DNA of 38,031 nucleotides from Pezizomycotina sp. ARF18 (GCA_002224055.1 AZLU01000310.1:1-38031); one strand, 5' to 3'; counted from the stretch's first letter, positions 1 through 14,264 are shown. Notes: generated by a model not told the origin, from the letters alone. Translations and numbers: made by a program.

Positions 1-2437
1 ACCTCTAACTTGATTTCATGCTCGTTTGAAGACTCGTAAGGTGAAGTGTGATGAGGAACACCCAAGATGTGGAGTAAGTTGACCCGTTTTGAGGACTATG
101 AAATCTTGGGGTGGGGGAAAGAAACGTTATTTTTAATGTGTTGAAATCATCATTGCTATTATTCTCAACTCTCCACTCTTCTTTCCCGGCCTTCCCAAGA
201 AAAAAAAGGCACGAATTAATAAAAATTAGTGAATAAATAATAACAATAATAACTAGCAATGTGTCCGGCTTCAACACCAGTGTGATTACAGTCCTCGGCT
301 TTCGTTTCGAAATGATACGCCTCGAATCATTGAAGTATGCAGGAAGTTTCGACAGAGGGAAGTGTTGTGTGGGACCGTGAGTATACTCCCCCCTCTGCTC
401 CTTTCATTGGATCGTGTTCCTTCTTCGATCTCTAATTCCTTCTGCTTGATCACAGCGCGAATGAAGAATTTCCAAAACGCTGTGGACTTGCGATGGATAT
501 CCGCAGACTCGAACAGCCTTCCTCCATTTTGCGAATGACGAATGACGAGGATAGAGAATGAAGGCGCTTACAAGGCTTCGGGGACTTACAATCTCGTCTG
601 CAACCCGAGCAGTTTTGTAAAGTTAATGACGATCTCGAGGAGGCGATCGAAGAGTCGCCACCTCATCTGTCGAACCAAGTATTAAGCAAGAAATTTCTAC
701 ACTCGAAAAGATGGCCACTCGAGCAGTCAGAAAAAGCAGTAATATTGCTGTAGCTACTCTTCAGAATCGGCTGTTGACCCTGATATTGTCATATTGCGTC
801 GCTTCGAGGATCCAGTTTACGAAGCGAATCCCGAGTACAAATTCTACTGCTAGAAAGCCATCATTGGTTTCACTTTCTGGAGCGATTCCAATGCTCTCTA
901 CCTTGACATTGTTAGCCCAATTGGCCCGAGATACCCTTCACCGAACTCCATTCTACAGAAAGCTCTCACACCAACGATACGAGATATTTTCAATATTATT
1001 CGGATGTGATAGCGCCAAAAACTTTTTCAATTTGGCGCCTGGGGATTTCTATCGCAGATCAACGGGACACCTTCGAAAAAGAGTCCATGGATTTCCCGCC
1101 CTCTTTAAATGCAATGATGGCGCTATCAGCCTTGAGCCTAAACCAGAGAGAGGGAAACGCTACATCTCTAGATGCCTCGCAGCACTGTCAACTCGTGCTT
1201 TCGGCATTGCAAATGAATCTCTCGAATCTCTCTTCGGATGGCACGCTCTTTACACATTTCTTCCTTACTCTTTACGAAATCGCTGCAGTGCAGTTTGGCC
1301 GGGAGAGCATGTGTCACAACAGCTCCAACAGTTTAAGAGCATCCTCCTGGCGCGTGAAACCATACCTAAAAGAGAGAAGGATTTGGTCAATTTTGTTACT
1401 TGGTATCTCATTATACTGGATGTCTACGCAGCACTTTCAGCGGCAGGTAACGGGGAGCTTACCGATGCGTTAATTAAAAATAACCTAGTTCCGGATATAA
1501 GACGACTTTTCGACACAAAGTATGAAGATGACAAAGTTTCTGGACCAGGTATCAGTTCGCCGGCATTCAGAGATCTCGAACGAGAAACATTTCTTCACTT
1601 CCTGGATTTATTCCAACGCCTTATACTTGCTGGAGCTTCCTGGCTCGTATTAGCCGAACTATGCGAAAAAATCTATCCCCGCTAGGAAATCTATTGTACA
1701 CGGAGGCTGGTATCCAGTTTGACCTTTCTTTGCGACAATCTCAGGTTGAGCAAGAACTTGAATCACTTAGAGAACTCTGGAGAGAACACGAAGGCAGCTG
1801 GAGCTCCTGGATCCAACTCAACAGAATACGACATCTATTCGCGTCAATGCGGTATATGAACAGGTATGTCACATTATACCACTGACTTTTTTGCTTTACC
1901 AGACCGCCATCTTCACCGTTATAAACCCAAAAAGTAAAAACAATAAAAAATAAATAAAAAGGAAAGAAAAGAAAAGAGAAGAAGAGATTATTGAGGGTAA
2001 GAAAGTTTACTAATGCCTAATTGCTTTGGCTGCTCTAGTGCGAAATATTTTATCAAACGTGCATTATTTTTGGCCAAACCAGCATGTGGCCCGGTCAACG
2101 CCAGACAATGAATGACGATGGAATACTCGAAGTCAGCTCTGCAATCCAGCTCATACTTACCTTGACCCAATCTCAACAGGCAGTCAGAGGCGGCTCAACA
2201 ACCTCGGCCTCCTTGTATTCCCTCTTTTCCTAGCTTAGTGTATCGACCTCTGGTTCCGAGAAGATGTGGGTGCTGGAGCTATTTGGGCCCCTCGAAGGCG
2301 AGAGCGTCAGTAGGGCAGTATCGCTAAAAGAAGCTCTACAAGGCATATACCAACGACAAAATGAAGACATGATGAGCCTCGGACATAATATGGGTGTTGA
2401 TTGGCAAGATGTCCTCCGGAACTCCGCACCAAAATAG
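1..2437 (+). CDS. Zn(II)2Cys6 transcription factor with fungal-specific TF domain (5' partial, frame-broken)
   Basis: Likely a nuclear DNA-binding regulator; the target pathway is not predictable. The zinc cluster lies at the window edge. TGC at 19-21 may encode the first Cys. The stretch TRKVKCDEEHPRCG (about 32-73) runs to a GTAAGT donor, intron 74-256, and continues in frame as QCVRLQHQCDYSPRLSF, giving C-x6-C-x2-C-x6-C; the second Cys codon is not intact. A second intron is 377-455. A large exon 456-1863 holds the regulatory domain (Fungal_trans_2 type): helices such as FPPSLNAMMALSALSL (from about 1090) and FVTWYLIILDVYAALSAAG (from about 1390). Intron 1864-2038 has a TACTAAT branch site at about 2009. 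The last exon contains NLGLLVFPLFLA, then WVLELFGPLEGESVSRAV, and stops at TAG 2435-2437. Frame changes are needed near 456, about 1000, about 1300-1325, about 1680 and about 2100-2270, probably sequence errors. The start codon lies left of the window. Confidence 0.87.
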
Positions 2438-5400
2438 TATGCTTTGGATTCTGAGGACCTGGCTGCGAGATTCTTATTTTTGGGATCTCCAAATACCCAA
2501 GATGCCGGCGCTGGGATGAAACAAGAATATTCTGGCGCCGGAGTACGTCAGAACACTGATTTTCGGTGATGTTGCCTGCATGAGAGCACATGATATATTT
2601 GCATCCAGTCTCGTGTATTGGATCCTTTACGTGTACGTTCCTTTTGTATATTCTATTATCATTTATTTAAGCTCTGGAGCAGTTTATATTATGTTTTAAT
2701 TGATAGCCATTGTACTCGTTACGTTTTTTTTTTCTTCCCCTCCTTTCCCTTGTTTCTCCTTTTTTTTTCATTTAAACCAAAATCTGGAAGTATTACAACG
2801 AGAAATCTCTTTAATAAGAGCGCCACTAAGGGTTTTAATAGTACATACATATTTCCCTCTTATTCCTTCTACTCTTCTCGCCATTTTTCATTCGCATACT
2901 TCTCAACTTTCTCGTCACAATTGCAATACTTCCGTTGGTTCTTGAGATTCAGCTTTACCAAGTTAGGTTGGCTTCTGCGTTGTCTTGAAACTCGGGCATC
3001 GTCTTAACTTCCCCTTTTCATGTTGAATGCTTTCCGCCTCTTCTTCTTTTGACTTCGCTTTTCGCTTTTTCTGTAACCATTTATCTTTACCTTTCTTTTC
3101 TCTCTTTCTTTCTTCCCTTTCTTTCCTTTCCTTTCAAAACCGTTAAAAAAAAAGGTTGTGACATTCGCTTAAGTTCCATTCCTTACGTTTTTCTTCTCTA
3201 AGAAACACCAGAGATACCAGAGTACTGTATTCCCTTCTACGCACGCATTTCTGTTATTTTTATTATCTTTTTATTTTATTTATTGTCATCAATTACGATA
3301 TATAAGCATAATGACTGTCGAAAAACATTATCTTTTTTACTTTCGGTTATAAAAGGATGGAGCGTTGTATACATACCCTTTTCCCGTTCGAAATCTCTGA
3401 GTTCTTTGAACACTTGAAAATTTCTTGTGATCATAACCAAGGAGGAGTAGAAAGCTAACACGCATGCTCTTCCTTTTCGCTTGAACGTAGAGCAACGATC
3501 AATAGAGTGACCGTTTCATTGCGAGTTACATATTAACCAGTTTCAGAAAGTAAATAATTCGTTTTTCCCTTCCATCAGCTTCTTCCCGCAGTAGTAGTCA
3601 TCGTAAACTATTCTCCAAATCTTGGTCCCCGTGCTTACAGCTCTCACTATAGCACTTCTATCACAGCAGAGTGCATTATCGCTGATACGTATACAATGTG
3701 ATGAATCGCACTTACCCCTTATTTAAGATATCAAGATATACTTTGATCATATTTAAGCTTAATTCTGGCTTGTATTCTCTCTCCTTTAACTATGAGCCAA
3801 TTTAAATACCGTTGTATATATATGAATGCAGACATCTTTTGACGTATACAGTTTTCTGGATTCCAAGGGAAAGAGGAACTGGCCGTGGGACGTGATTTAC
3901 TTCTTGCTCCTACATCAATGCCAAATAATACAGACAAATTCCGTACCTTGATTAGTCTTATATTTTTATTTTGAGGCACGAGAAAATTTGTTTGTAAATA
4001 CTGGGTCTCCCCAAGACAAGTTAACTATGTTTCGCAACAATTTTAGGCGTAGCTGACCAGCATACCTGTATCTCATTGACAAGTCCTTCTCCCCATTTAT
4101 GCCATACAAAAAGTAATCAAGCTAAACACGTATTTGTAGAACCACATACCCTTTTTCCCTTTTTTATTTCTTTTTTCTTTTCTTTTTCTTTTCGTTCATA
4201 CTACCTAGGTATATATATATTGTATCTTTCTCTCACTCTCACACTCTCACAATCACACACTCTCTGGCTACTCTCAACCCCTTCCTTTCTTATCTGAGGA
4301 GTCCTTAAGTCTGCGGCATGTTCATTCATTCCTTTTTCTTCTCCTCACTGCCTTTTTCCCAAAACAAGTTTTTGCTCTTCAGTGTGGACATGTGGGAAGG
4401 CTCTCTAATATGGTTAGTTAAAATTAAATATATTGAATTCAAGTACATGCTATGGTTTCATGCACTCTTCCTTTTTTCCGTTCCACTTCATTCTTGTTTC
4501 GCTCTTCATTTCCTTTTTTCGTCTTCTCTTTCTTTTCTGCTTGAAAATGTCCCGATACCGCTGTTTAAACTCCACTCACTTTCCTCCACACCTCCCATTC
4601 CACGTACGCTGATACCACTGGTACTAGCTCTGTGGGCCCTAGTCGGAGATAGAGGGGATTGATAATTGGTGCTGGGTGCTTGGGAAACTTTTAAAGCCTG
4701 ACGCCGCCGATCGACGGGAATAGTTTTGATCGAGTTCAAAAAAAATGGATTTTTTTTTTCTCCCTTTTCAGCTTGCTGACTACGTATTCAAACTCATAGG
4801 AGCGGAATAATAGCTCCATTGACACTGCATACTGATCACGAACCTACTACTGCCGTAGAGCTCGACCGACTTCTGCTGATGACGTCCCCTCTTGTGCCTC
4901 GTTAGTCTCTAGGCAAACCTTCTTTCCTTCCTCTCTTCTTTCAAAATGAAGGCTCTTAGTGATAGGTGCGTCCATCAATTAAGTTAACACACAGCAAACT
5001 ACGGAACGTCTTTCCCACATCTACGGGTATCTTTGTTCTAGACAGAATCCGACGTATCCTCCTGAACGCGGTTGAAATATCCGTATATCGCAATGCCGCG
5101 ATGGCAGGCAAACTTGCGCGATGCGCAATGAGATATATTATCAGCTCGCTACAATCTCGGAGGCTAGTCTAGGACTCCCGCAGGGGATCCTTCAATTATG
5201 AATAAATCAGAGTCGAAAGTATTGCAACACTTTGCCCGGAGCTGTAATCGAACGCGAGCCGAGCAGACACGGAAGAGGAACCCGAACGCCACTCACACAT
5301 CACACGGAATGCAATATCTAATTCTAATTGATAATACTAAACGGCTTTGTATGCACCTTCGGCACGGCGGCGCCGTTATGGGTCTTTCAGTGCATTTGCA

Positions 5401-7466
5401 GCTCATGCTCAAAGGTCGCTAGGCTGTTATGGATTGAACAGCTTTTCTTTTCTTTATTTCCTTATTTCTTGTTTCTTGTTTCTTGTTCTTTTCTCTTTCT
5501 TCTAATAATGATATATTGATCCGGAGGTTTAGTACAGCGACCCAACATACAATGAACATTTGCTGTTCCTGATGAATGCCAGCTATATATTCCTGTCGGA
5601 TTGATATCATTAAGATATCCATGACAGCTTACAATGCTTAAAGATCTTGATAATGCAGGCCTCGAGAACGTGGTATGGCAGTAAAGTCAAACACGAGCTT
5701 GAGCGGATGTTGCTGATAAATACTTTTAACCGAATAATTATACTGCAGCTGCGATTGAAATAAAGCTATACCAGCAATAATAATATACTCATTGTATTGT
5801 TATTATATTATTTAGTATTTTTAATATTACTTAATATTACTATTATTATCATTTATTTCGTTTCAAAATTGAAATTCTCTTTTTTTTTTTTTTTCCTTTT
5901 CTTCCCTTTGGTATCCAAGTTGAGAGGTTTACAGACAGCGCGGAAATTCCGGATATACACAAGCCACGGACGCCTTTAACAAACTTATTTCTCTAATGGC
6001 AAGGGAAGAAGCGAGGCAAACCAACCGACCAAACCCCCCCCAAAAAAAAAAAATACTACGAACGCAAGGCTGGGGCAACTAATTGTCACGATATAATAAT
6101 AATTATCCCAAATAAAATCCATCGCCATTGAAAATAAACACGTTTGCCTAGCGACCCAGACCAGGAAAGGCTCGACGTTCAAAGGACGATGCTTGTTGCT
6201 GCTTTCTGAGGTTTCACGAGAACTATAGAATTCGGACGGCCCAAAGCGGTAATCCTTTTGTTAAGCAGGACACCTTTTTCGCTTTATTTTTTTTATTATA
6301 ATTTATACGATCACCCCCCCTGCTATTTCCTTTTGTGGCGAATAGAGGCAATTGGGGTGTCTCCTAGGAATTTGACCTGGTCCTTTCTATTCGTCAACAC
6401 GGAGTCACGGACAATATCTCGGTCGTTACAAAGGGAAAAAATTTGCTAGCGAACACAGAGAAGAAAATTAAACGGAACAGCTACTGCCATTTCTTCTGAG
6501 GCGAACCGGATACAATAATAATTTGACTAAATTTATTTTTTTTCAGAAAAAAAGAAAAAAAGAAATAATCTCGCCCGCTAACTTTTTCGATACTGGTGAT
6601 GAAGATTCTGAACACGAAAACTGTCAAAACCTTTCGTGCCTAAAAATCTGCTATATTTCGATTTAATCACTGCAATTGAAAGGGATGCGCTAAAAACATC
6701 TAGTGTCTAGAACAAGGGAAGCTGGAAACATGAACTGTAGGCGACGCCTATTTCCGACGTCTTTGAGGGTTTTTATTATTATTGTTGTGTTGTTTATTTA
6801 TTTATTTATTTTTTTTTTTATTTTTTTTATTTTTTTTTTGTTTGGCAATTCCTAAGGACCCATCTAGTCTTAGCCTGTTTCCCTTTGTGGCCTTGTATGT
6901 GGCCAACGGGATTTTCAATATTGTTTCACCCGAGGCGTGAATTCCTTTTTTTTTTTTTTTTTTTTTTTGCAGGACCCGTGGTACTGGTACCGGAGCCCTA
7001 AACGTTGGGTTCCTTCATTTATCCCGGGTCAGGCTGGCAACGATCTGGGACATTCTATGGTCTTATCGAATTCGGAAAAAATTTACCGCCGTTTCGATTG
7101 TAGCGAGCGCCGGTAGACTATCAAACTATTTACTTATTATTATTATTATTACTTATAACTATACTACTGCTGCTGGCATTACTTAGGGATATACCGGCCA
7201 CGTCGGCTTGATGGGAACGCTGCCGACACGATCAAAGCAGTTCCTAAGCATGTTTTGCATTTCGGCTCGGTAATACTCTAATATCTGCCACTTCATAGCC
7301 TATCCAAACCAAATATAGATATAATATAATATTTTCCCCCTTCCTTTGGGTTTAATCCTGAGGTCAGCAAGGCACAAGCTACAGCGAATTCTGGTTCCGT
7401 GTTCGCCCCAGAGGCCAGTAATTCTTTGGGAGAGCCTTTTTCCATCCTTATATTTGTTCATATAGA

Positions 7467-7471
<5 letters not shown>

Positions 7472-7497
<26 letters not shown>
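7472..7497. repeat. A26 homopolymer tract
   Basis: Uninterrupted adenine run in the gene-poor region. It is one of about a dozen A or T runs of 18 or more bases in the window. Its exact length is doubtful because homopolymers elsewhere in this sequence appear miscounted. Confidence 0.85.
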
Positions 7498-9525
7498 GAC
7501 AAGAAGATATTAAGTCAAGAGGTGGAATTAAAGATATAACTTACTGCTGCTGCTTATATGTAGAGGAGAAGAGTTAGAACAGAAAGGCCCTCTGTGGTTC
7601 TAGACAACTCTTTTTATTCTTCGTATTATTCTTATTATTTTTTTTTTTATAATTACTACATATATATTATATATTATTTTATATTATATTACGATATTTC
7701 GCCATCTCCCTCTCACCTTATTTTTCACTTGGAACTTAAGGTCCGGATAGTTTTACGTTCAATTTTTTTATCCAGGCCAGAAAATAAATACGTTTACATC
7801 TTGTCGACGAGAACAATCGCCGTTCGGACTTCACCTTTAATTTACGCTTTACCCGCTTCTCGGCACGTACTCTCACCTTATTCAAACCTGAACTCGACCC
7901 AGTCTTTTTTATTGATTTATCATTGTTTATATCTATATTATCATAAAAAAAAGGTACTACGACGAACCCGTAACATACATTTATATGGTCACGAGAATGT
8001 TACAGGTTTGCTTTTAGGACATTCGCATTTGAAATGCTGGACATAAACTCCGTGACTTTTCTCCTTTCATAACCACATTACTATTGGAAATGGGAAAGTC
8101 CTGAGAGGGGCGCGATTGGAGACATAGGTAGGTAAATTGGCCATTAAACGAGCAATTGCGAACTCTGTGTGCAGCCTTCAATACCACCTTCGGCTTGCCT
8201 TTTTTCAAATTTCATATATCTGTAAAAGAGAAAGAAGGAAAGAAAGAAATCACTGGAGCACCGATCTCTTGTATATACTCCCCTGTCATGCTTCCTGACC
8301 GCTGAATTCATTGGGCTCCATCTAGCTGGAAGAAGCAGCTGAAAAGGATGACAATGTGTGAGAAGGTCTCGATCTCCCAATCATGCATCGGGGGACACGT
8401 AGCATACAGGGAATATATATATATATATATATACCCGACGAGAAGATGGAAAATCACCGCAAGGTCGGAGTATGCACTCCTCCCTTGTTCTTCCTTTTGC
8501 GATGCCCATTTTCTCATGATATCATGTTTTTCAAGACCGCAGAAAGGAGTTTCTTCTCTCACCAGGAGATGGTAGGCTTGCAGATGCATCTTACACAAGT
8601 TAATAACCTAGGCGGCTATGTTTCCCCCACCGAAGGCCTCTTTAAATCTGCGCTTGCGAACTGCTGTAGCCATGCTGACGAGAAAAAAAAAGAAAGAAAG
8701 AAAAGACAGCGAGAGAAAAGAGTAAAAGAAAAATCAAGAAAAGAGGCCTAGAATGAAGAAGGCACGATTATAGCTCTAACGGTTCCAATTCGTTCTTACC
8801 TCCCTTTTTCCCTTTTCTGCATTTTTTGTAACAATAGATTCAAATCCTGAGAATTCGCGCCTTCCCTCTCTTTCAGGGGTCAAGGCATTGTAACCCTCAA
8901 TATTTTGATTTTGCTTTGTTTAAGCGTAGCAAATAATGGGCAAAAACAGCCGATAAAAGCAGAGAAAAAAATTCTCTGAATATGATATAGATTTATTGTT
9001 CGGCAGATAAAAGAAAAAGAATAATCATAAATCGAGATGGAAACAGACACTGTGAAAGAGAAACAAACCTTTTGGTTTCAAAATCTCTCACGAAAATGAA
9101 GGGAATCTGAGACAGAGGGGAAGATGAAGATCAGGAGATGAAAAAGATATAAAAAGAGGACCCCATACTGTATCAGGGGTGGTTTTGAGTACCCGCATCG
9201 AATATTTTTTTTCTTTTCTTTTCGAAGAGAAATATTCCCTCTAACCATCAGGTCATTTAAAAGATACCAGTGTCTTGGATAAAGAAGCTTCTTCAGACCA
9301 AGCATCAATTAAAAGTGCTCAGGAGTTTCTCTCCCCCCTCTCCTCCCTCTCTCTCTCTTTTTTTTGGTTATCTCTGTTTGCTCCAGTAGACACTTACTTA
9401 GGCTTACTAGCGCGGCTTACCTAGCGATTATTGAAGGAAAATAGTCTTTGCTGCTTTTCGTCCCCATCCCCCTTTTCCTTTTTTGCTTTGCTTTTCTCTT
9501 TTGTACTTTGCTCTCTTTAGAACCC

Positions 9526-9570
9526 CCCCCCCCCCCCTTCTCTCTCTTTTTTTTTTTTTTTTTTTTTTTT
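9526..9570. repeat. Poly-C run followed by T24 run
   Basis: A long cytosine run is followed by a short CT-repeat and then 24 thymines, giving a continuous polypyrimidine strand. No gene signal is attached to it. Confidence 0.8.
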
Positions 9571-12500
9571 AGGGAACATCCTGGCTTACCCATCTGTCAG
9601 TTCTGCCGCGAGTCAATACCGCCGCCTTATTTGTTCTTTTGGTGCTAAAAGATTAGACTACTAAGGGCTGGATGTGTAACATAAACGCGGATTCATATAC
9701 TAAAGAAGGAAAGATGGAAAAAGCATCAAGCAGCTTGACGCTCTCATGCGGCCAGCCACAACTCGCAAACTCCTAACAAGGCCCCACCCAGAAGGACAGA
9801 TCCAGCCATAATTTGATAGAGTTTCCAGCATTACTTTCTAAATGCAGTGCTACCTGAATATAACCTTGTTAGTATGGCGGTGCCCTACTAACAAACAATT
9901 GCACAAGACTTCTTTTTCTTTCTTTCTTTCTTTCTTTCTATATCAATCCCACCCATATCATCGTCGTTACAATGATTAGGGTTGAATGAGGCTTTGTGCT
10001 CCGTCAATTGATGCCCGGATAACGAGAAAGTAGACTGGAGAACCCACCTTTAACTAATTTGAAGCTTTCTTCTGTCTGTCGATTTCTCTGGACAACGACG
10101 AGGTCCATGACTACCTGAATGAAGAGGTTGCACCTTTTTACCGGTCTCTGCTCGTTCTTTCCATTCTACTCGCTCCAAGCCAGCTTTTCCTTAAACTTTT
10201 TTTTTCTTATTCGTAATCGGCGGCGGGCTACAATTAGCTCGAAAATCCATACACCTTTTCGCTTTGCAGATACTCGAGCTTCCATCAGAGCTTTGACTTA
10301 GCTAGTCCGAGAGATGAGGCGTTTGCAGTGGATATATCACAGCCCCAGATCCCCCCAAGGGACTAGACTATTTGCAAGGGCGGCTAGCGATTTTGAACTA
10401 TCTACTTGTATTCCTGTAGTTGCTACGGAGACCAACTATCGAACTTTTCATCACACTCAAGCTGAATATAGGTGATAGAACCTCAAGGGCCGCTTATATC
10501 GAATATGGCCCTGCATTAAGGTCTAAAAGCCCCTCAAGGTTGCAGTCCACGCCCCTCTTACTGTAGTGGCCTTTTATTCGTTCGCCTTTGATCGGTGAGA
10601 TAAGCCGTGGATATTCAGCTGAAGCTACAATCCAGCTTCACTCGAGGCCAAAGCGTCGCTCGGGCAATCAACCACCTGCAAGAGAACCAGGATATGACAA
10701 TATCCGGAGCCGGCCAAGAAAGACTTTTCTTACTTGAGTTCCCTACCCTCAACTGGTAGTTTTAAAGCCAGCTCACGCAGATGCACGAGGAAAGGAGTGT
10801 TCATGCTTCGATAATATGGCAACTCAAGCGGCCTTCCTCTGAGCTATAATATTTCCTAGAAGGGTGTATTCGTCCGTGGTTATAGCGTGCAGTACCCGCA
10901 ACACTATATACTTCCAACCCAATCAATCAATCCATCTAATGATTTGGGGCTTTTACTTGGTAAAGCAATCAGGGCTATCCGCGGAAATTAGGTCCTGAGC
11001 TGCGTTTCTCGGTCCTGATTACAATGCGCCACGGCAGATCCTTTGAAAGGAAATATCGAATTTTTTATCTTATAAAATCGCTTGTGCGGACCGGTCCGTT
11101 CGATCTCTCGGTCTCTCTGTTGCCCGGTTAAAAAAATGGTCTTTACTACTTCCTCTTAAGAGAAAACAAAGAATCTTTTTTTTTTTTTTTTTTTTTTTCT
11201 TATCGTTTATTATTATACATATATATACCAACGCTGAAGGTCAGTCTGAATACTTGGTAATGTCAGAGAGGCCGTTATGGAATCTGGAAGAAAACAAATA
11301 CCCCATTGCTGGAAAGGGCTCGGAGGGCCTTTTATATTCTTCGACCGCGTTCACAAACCAACTAAAAAGGTCCAGCTGATCTTCTTCTCAATATCTAAAA
11401 ACAGGATTAGACAACACACCGCTTGCTTTTGGCAATAAAGACCTCAAATTTTCTTTATGGCAAGCTATTACGCTTCTGGAACAACTACATCAGACTACCA
11501 TTCGACTGCATGCCTCTGCCCTTTCCCTCTTCTTTCGCGGTCTTCACTTGCCTAGACTATAGGCAATCCCCGCGTTATCTCGGCACGCACATCCGTCCAT
11601 CGCCCAAACTCTGGGATTCGATCAGCGATCTACACGATTTAATTTTCTTTTTCCAAAAGAAAAAAAGAGAAAAAAAGAAAGAAACGAAAATCGGCAGGAG
11701 TAACTATGATGTCAAATTATCATTGGTCGGTCTTGATTCCTAGAAGGTCTAATGTGGGGAAATAGCCCTGTACGACTTTCTTTTTTTCTTACCAGTCGGT
11801 AGACGAACCAGGTTGATCACCCGTTATCTACTTTTCAAGGTGGTCAACGCAGACGAATTGTCCGTTGGAACTGCTGCTTGATAGTGGTCCTTGAGTATTT
11901 TATTCCGCCAAACACCCCTCGCAATTTGCCGTGGTATAATAGATAATAATTCGCGTTTAGAAAACGGCAGTTATTATCGCAACGCGCTTCTCTATTCATT
12001 TTTTGGAAAAGAACGGCCGTGAACCAAAAAAAAAAAAAAAAAAAAAAAACGACGGCGTGGCTGAGATTATACAGTCTTAAGTATCTAGCCTATCAAAAGT
12101 CGTTAGGAAAGGAGTTGAACATCTGTGCTTGAGGGCAGCAGAGTTCTTTACATTTCCAGGAATATACTCTCAATTTCCTTTTCTCAGGAGGGTTTGAAGG
12201 CGATGGTTTTAGAAGACCATTCCCACAGAACAAGGGTATTATTGTATCTATATTTGTCAGATACCTGTCTACTATAGTGGAAATCCTTCCTCCTCTAGTC
12301 ACCGCGCCGAATTCAATTTACTTGGTACTTACGGAACTTCTTTCCTTATTTTCTTTCCTTCTCTTCTTCCATTTTTTTGCACCCTCAAAACGAGAAACCA
12401 ATTTGACGTTTATATGATCTTGAGAAAGAGGTATATAGAATATAGAGTTAGCAAACCTTACATAGATAGCACGCCAATTTTCACGATCTTGACTCTTTAA

Positions 12501-13010
12501 TATATGCTAAGCCAATGTGTAGGTCTGCTGCGCTAATACTAGTATTATTCCTCGATGGTGACGAGCGTCATCACTGGATTTTTGGTAACGTCTCAAGGAG
12601 CGATCTGCGGCGGAGTTTATGTGGCGAGCGAGCCATTGGTTTGATAGGAATTTATAGGCGAAAGAGGTGATCTTGAATTTTTTTTTTTTTCTTGACGTCA
12701 GTCTCCTGCGCTTGATCGACCTGGGATAGCGCGAGCCCTTCTTAAGTTCGCTTTTAACGGGGAGAGGAACTCGACAAGAGGGGGAAAAAAGAAAAAAAAA
12801 AAAAAAAAAGGCAGAGAGAAAAAGAAAAGTATACATTTACTTCTCCTTTTCAATTCCAATTATCAAGTTTTTTTTTTTTTTTTTTTTTTTTTTTGGCTGG
12901 GCTTTTGAAAGATGCTAAAGCCGATAGCGAAATAGAAAAGGGGCGAGAATAATAGTGATATATAGCGGTTTTAGCTAGCGAAGCCAGATGTAAGAATACT
13001 TGTATCGACA

Positions 13011-13031
13011 CACACACACACACACACACAC
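13011..13031. repeat. (CA)n microsatellite
   Basis: Simple CA dinucleotide repeat running into CGCACGCATA. It lies in the gene-poor region, with no reading frame worth calling. Confidence 0.85.
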
Positions 13032-14264
13032 GCACGCATATAACGACAAAAGCCGCGGCGGCAGCAACAAGCAGCAGTAATAGTAATAAGAAAGGAATAA
13101 GTTATAATAATTACCCAAGTATTGATTGCTGTTACTAAATTTAATCTAGAACAACTGTCTGTACTACTAGCGTATGAGGTATCCAGTAGGAGACTACTTA
13201 GGTATGCGTATTAAATCATTTACCTCCTCTCAATAACAACTGTTAATTCGCAATAGCTAGTTATTAGTAGCATCCGTGTTTGTTTTACAATGCCTTTACG
13301 CCTTAGGTTTATACCCGGTATAGTATTTCTATATTTATTAATTTATTTATTTATCGAAGTACTGAAGTGAAAAACTATATACCGGTATATTATTACCGGC
13401 ACCATGTCTAACCCCTCCGCCGCCCGGGAACCGGCGACAATTATAATACTACGCTGCAAGTGTAAAGATTGGAACAGGACTCAAGATGTTTACCAAATAT
13501 AGTGGCTTACTCTAAAAACCCTTCCCTCATTTTTTGCTTTCTGTATACTGGTACCTTATAAACAGAAGTCCTCGAATCCCGCCGTTCAAACTTGAAGCTG
13601 CCCTAATAGTATAGCTATTTCCATTCCGGGTATGAGACGCTGTTTAAATTACTGTGCTATTGTGGAATAATTAACAGGCAATTGCACTTAGCTACTGCTA
13701 CTATACGCGTATTCCTGGAATTGAAGACTTTCAATGGCAGTGGTTGCTTGCGTTCGCTGAACTGGAACACACGGTATTAAACAAACATAATACTTCATAA
13801 AAACAAGAATTAAGGCTTGATAGAGATGCCGAGAGGCATACATAAATGTTAACGTTGTGTATAGTATATATAAATATGCATTTATATACTTTTAAACAAA
13901 GACCCTCTTATACATACTTAATTAACATCGTTCTGATGTTCCTCTCGGCCGCAGCTCATCTCCAAGTTCACGAGCACTTTCAGAGTGGTCGAAGGCTAAC
14001 TGGGAAACACTGCGGAGATACGGATATATATCTATCTACTTATAAACCCTGGATACGCCAATGTCTTCAGGTTCTATCAAGTCTTTTTAGGCTCATACTA
14101 CGCTTATTTCATTCTATTGTTACTCTCTACGGTCTCCAGAAGTGATAAAAATCTGCCAAATATAACCTCATTTCTCCTTTGGGTCGGAGGCGGTAAGACA
14201 ATTTCAAATCCAAGTTAGAAAACCTTTCAAAAGACGCCATAACCTGAACATAGTCTTTAGATCT

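Larger units (their letters stand above)
2438..14264. other. 11.8-kb stretch without a recognisable gene
   Basis: Both strands give only short open frames, mostly Phe/Lys/Leu-rich translations of T- or A-rich sequence. I recognised no domain, tRNA, 5S rRNA or snRNA. The stretch holds many homopolymer tracts (T23 at 6946-6968, A26 at 7472-7497, a C-run before T24 at 9547-9570, T23 at 11176-11198, A24 at 12026-12049, T27 at 12868-12894), a (TA)n at about 8411-8432 and a (CA)n at about 13011-13031. Patches of more balanced composition (about 4840-5420, 6960-7110, 10300-11130) look less like spacer but gave no recognisable protein. CpA and TpG are not visibly depleted, so it is not an obvious RIP-killed transposon. 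It ends at the 3' end of the leftward NAA25 gene. Confidence 0.6.

Noticed and set aside
2618-3007. 129-codon Phe/Ser-rich plus-strand frame after the transcription factor
   Set aside because: It is the translation of a T-rich stretch with no conserved segment.
8308-8751. Overlapping frames on both strands around the (TA)n repeat
   Set aside because: They share the microsatellite translation (YIYIYI) and contain no recognisable protein; likely chance.
8830-8860. GATTCAAATCC, resembling a tRNA B box
   Set aside because: The flanking five bases cannot pair as a T-arm and no A box or acceptor stem is present, so it is not a tRNA gene.
13308-13396. Inverted repeat TATACCCGGTATAGT ... ACTATATACCGGTATA
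   Set aside because: Short, imperfect arms without target duplications or a coding interior; too weak to call a transposon or a regulatory element.
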